From Cyclobacteriaceae bacterium (lineage in GTDB: Bacteria; Bacteroidota; Bacteroidia; Cytophagales; Cyclobacteriaceae), in the NCBI GenBank assembly GCA_009885605.1, contig VFKK01000150.1, positions 1 to 14,825 on the forward strand: DNA of 14,825 nucleotides, written 5' to 3'. Below, in pieces: positions 14,824 to 14,825 of the stretch. The translations under genes and the position numbers were made by a program. The notes beneath the pieces are model-generated. The model was given only the letters and a program-made list of their open reading frames with translations. It made no database searches and was not told the DNA's origin. Within the stretch, counting starts at the first letter, position 1, and every line of letters starts with the position of its first letter.

Positions 14824-14825
14824 AC

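Overview
The window reads as chromosomal DNA of a Bacteroidota bacterium, most likely Cytophagales (an Algoriphagus/Cyclobacteriaceae-like organism). The evidence is indirect. Several start codons follow A-rich stretches rather than Shine-Dalgarno sequences. A TTTG-N19-TANNTTTG promoter lies before greA. The family mix is also typical of the phylum: fused isobutyryl-CoA mutase, S23-type four-helix-bundle gene, and degenerate CAGT-type intergenic repeats. The genus-level guess is inference only.

Layout. (1) 1-881, minus: pdxA, cut by the left edge. (2) 995-4076, plus: a tight run of rsmA (16S rRNA dimethyltransferase), mgtE (Mg2+ channel, GTG start overlapping rsmA) and a D-2-hydroxyacid dehydrogenase. 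(3) 4117-5144, plus: a promoter, a perfect 15-bp intrinsic terminator in the leader, greA, a second small terminator, then a HIT-family gene. (4) 5150-5804: a four-helix-bundle (S23/IVP) gene lying between two degenerate CAGT repeat arrays in opposite orientation. (5) 5805-8007, minus: a sugar transporter and a PfkB sugar kinase overlapping by 11 bp, a sugar uptake-and-phosphorylation unit. (6) 8090-9382, minus, and 9619-12996, plus: an acetyl-CoA hydrolase/4-hydroxybutyrate-type CoA-transferase divergent from a fused B12-dependent isobutyryl-CoA mutase (IcmF), together suggesting short or branched-chain acyl-CoA metabolism. (7) 13115-14823, plus: a short heptamer repeat, an OsmC-family gene, a coupled 79-codon orphan and a lipoprotein with an extracytoplasmic Cache sensor domain.

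Most of the window is ordinary housekeeping and metabolic sequence, and I found no convincing new multi-gene system. The items most worth a second look are the terminator inside the greA leader, which recalls the E. coli GraL arrangement, and the 0.65-kb repeat-bounded four-helix-bundle cassette. Less striking are the orphan gene coupled to osmC and the transducer-less Cache lipoprotein. There is no rRNA, tRNA, CRISPR array or transposase visible, and no gene-free stretch longer than 300 bases.
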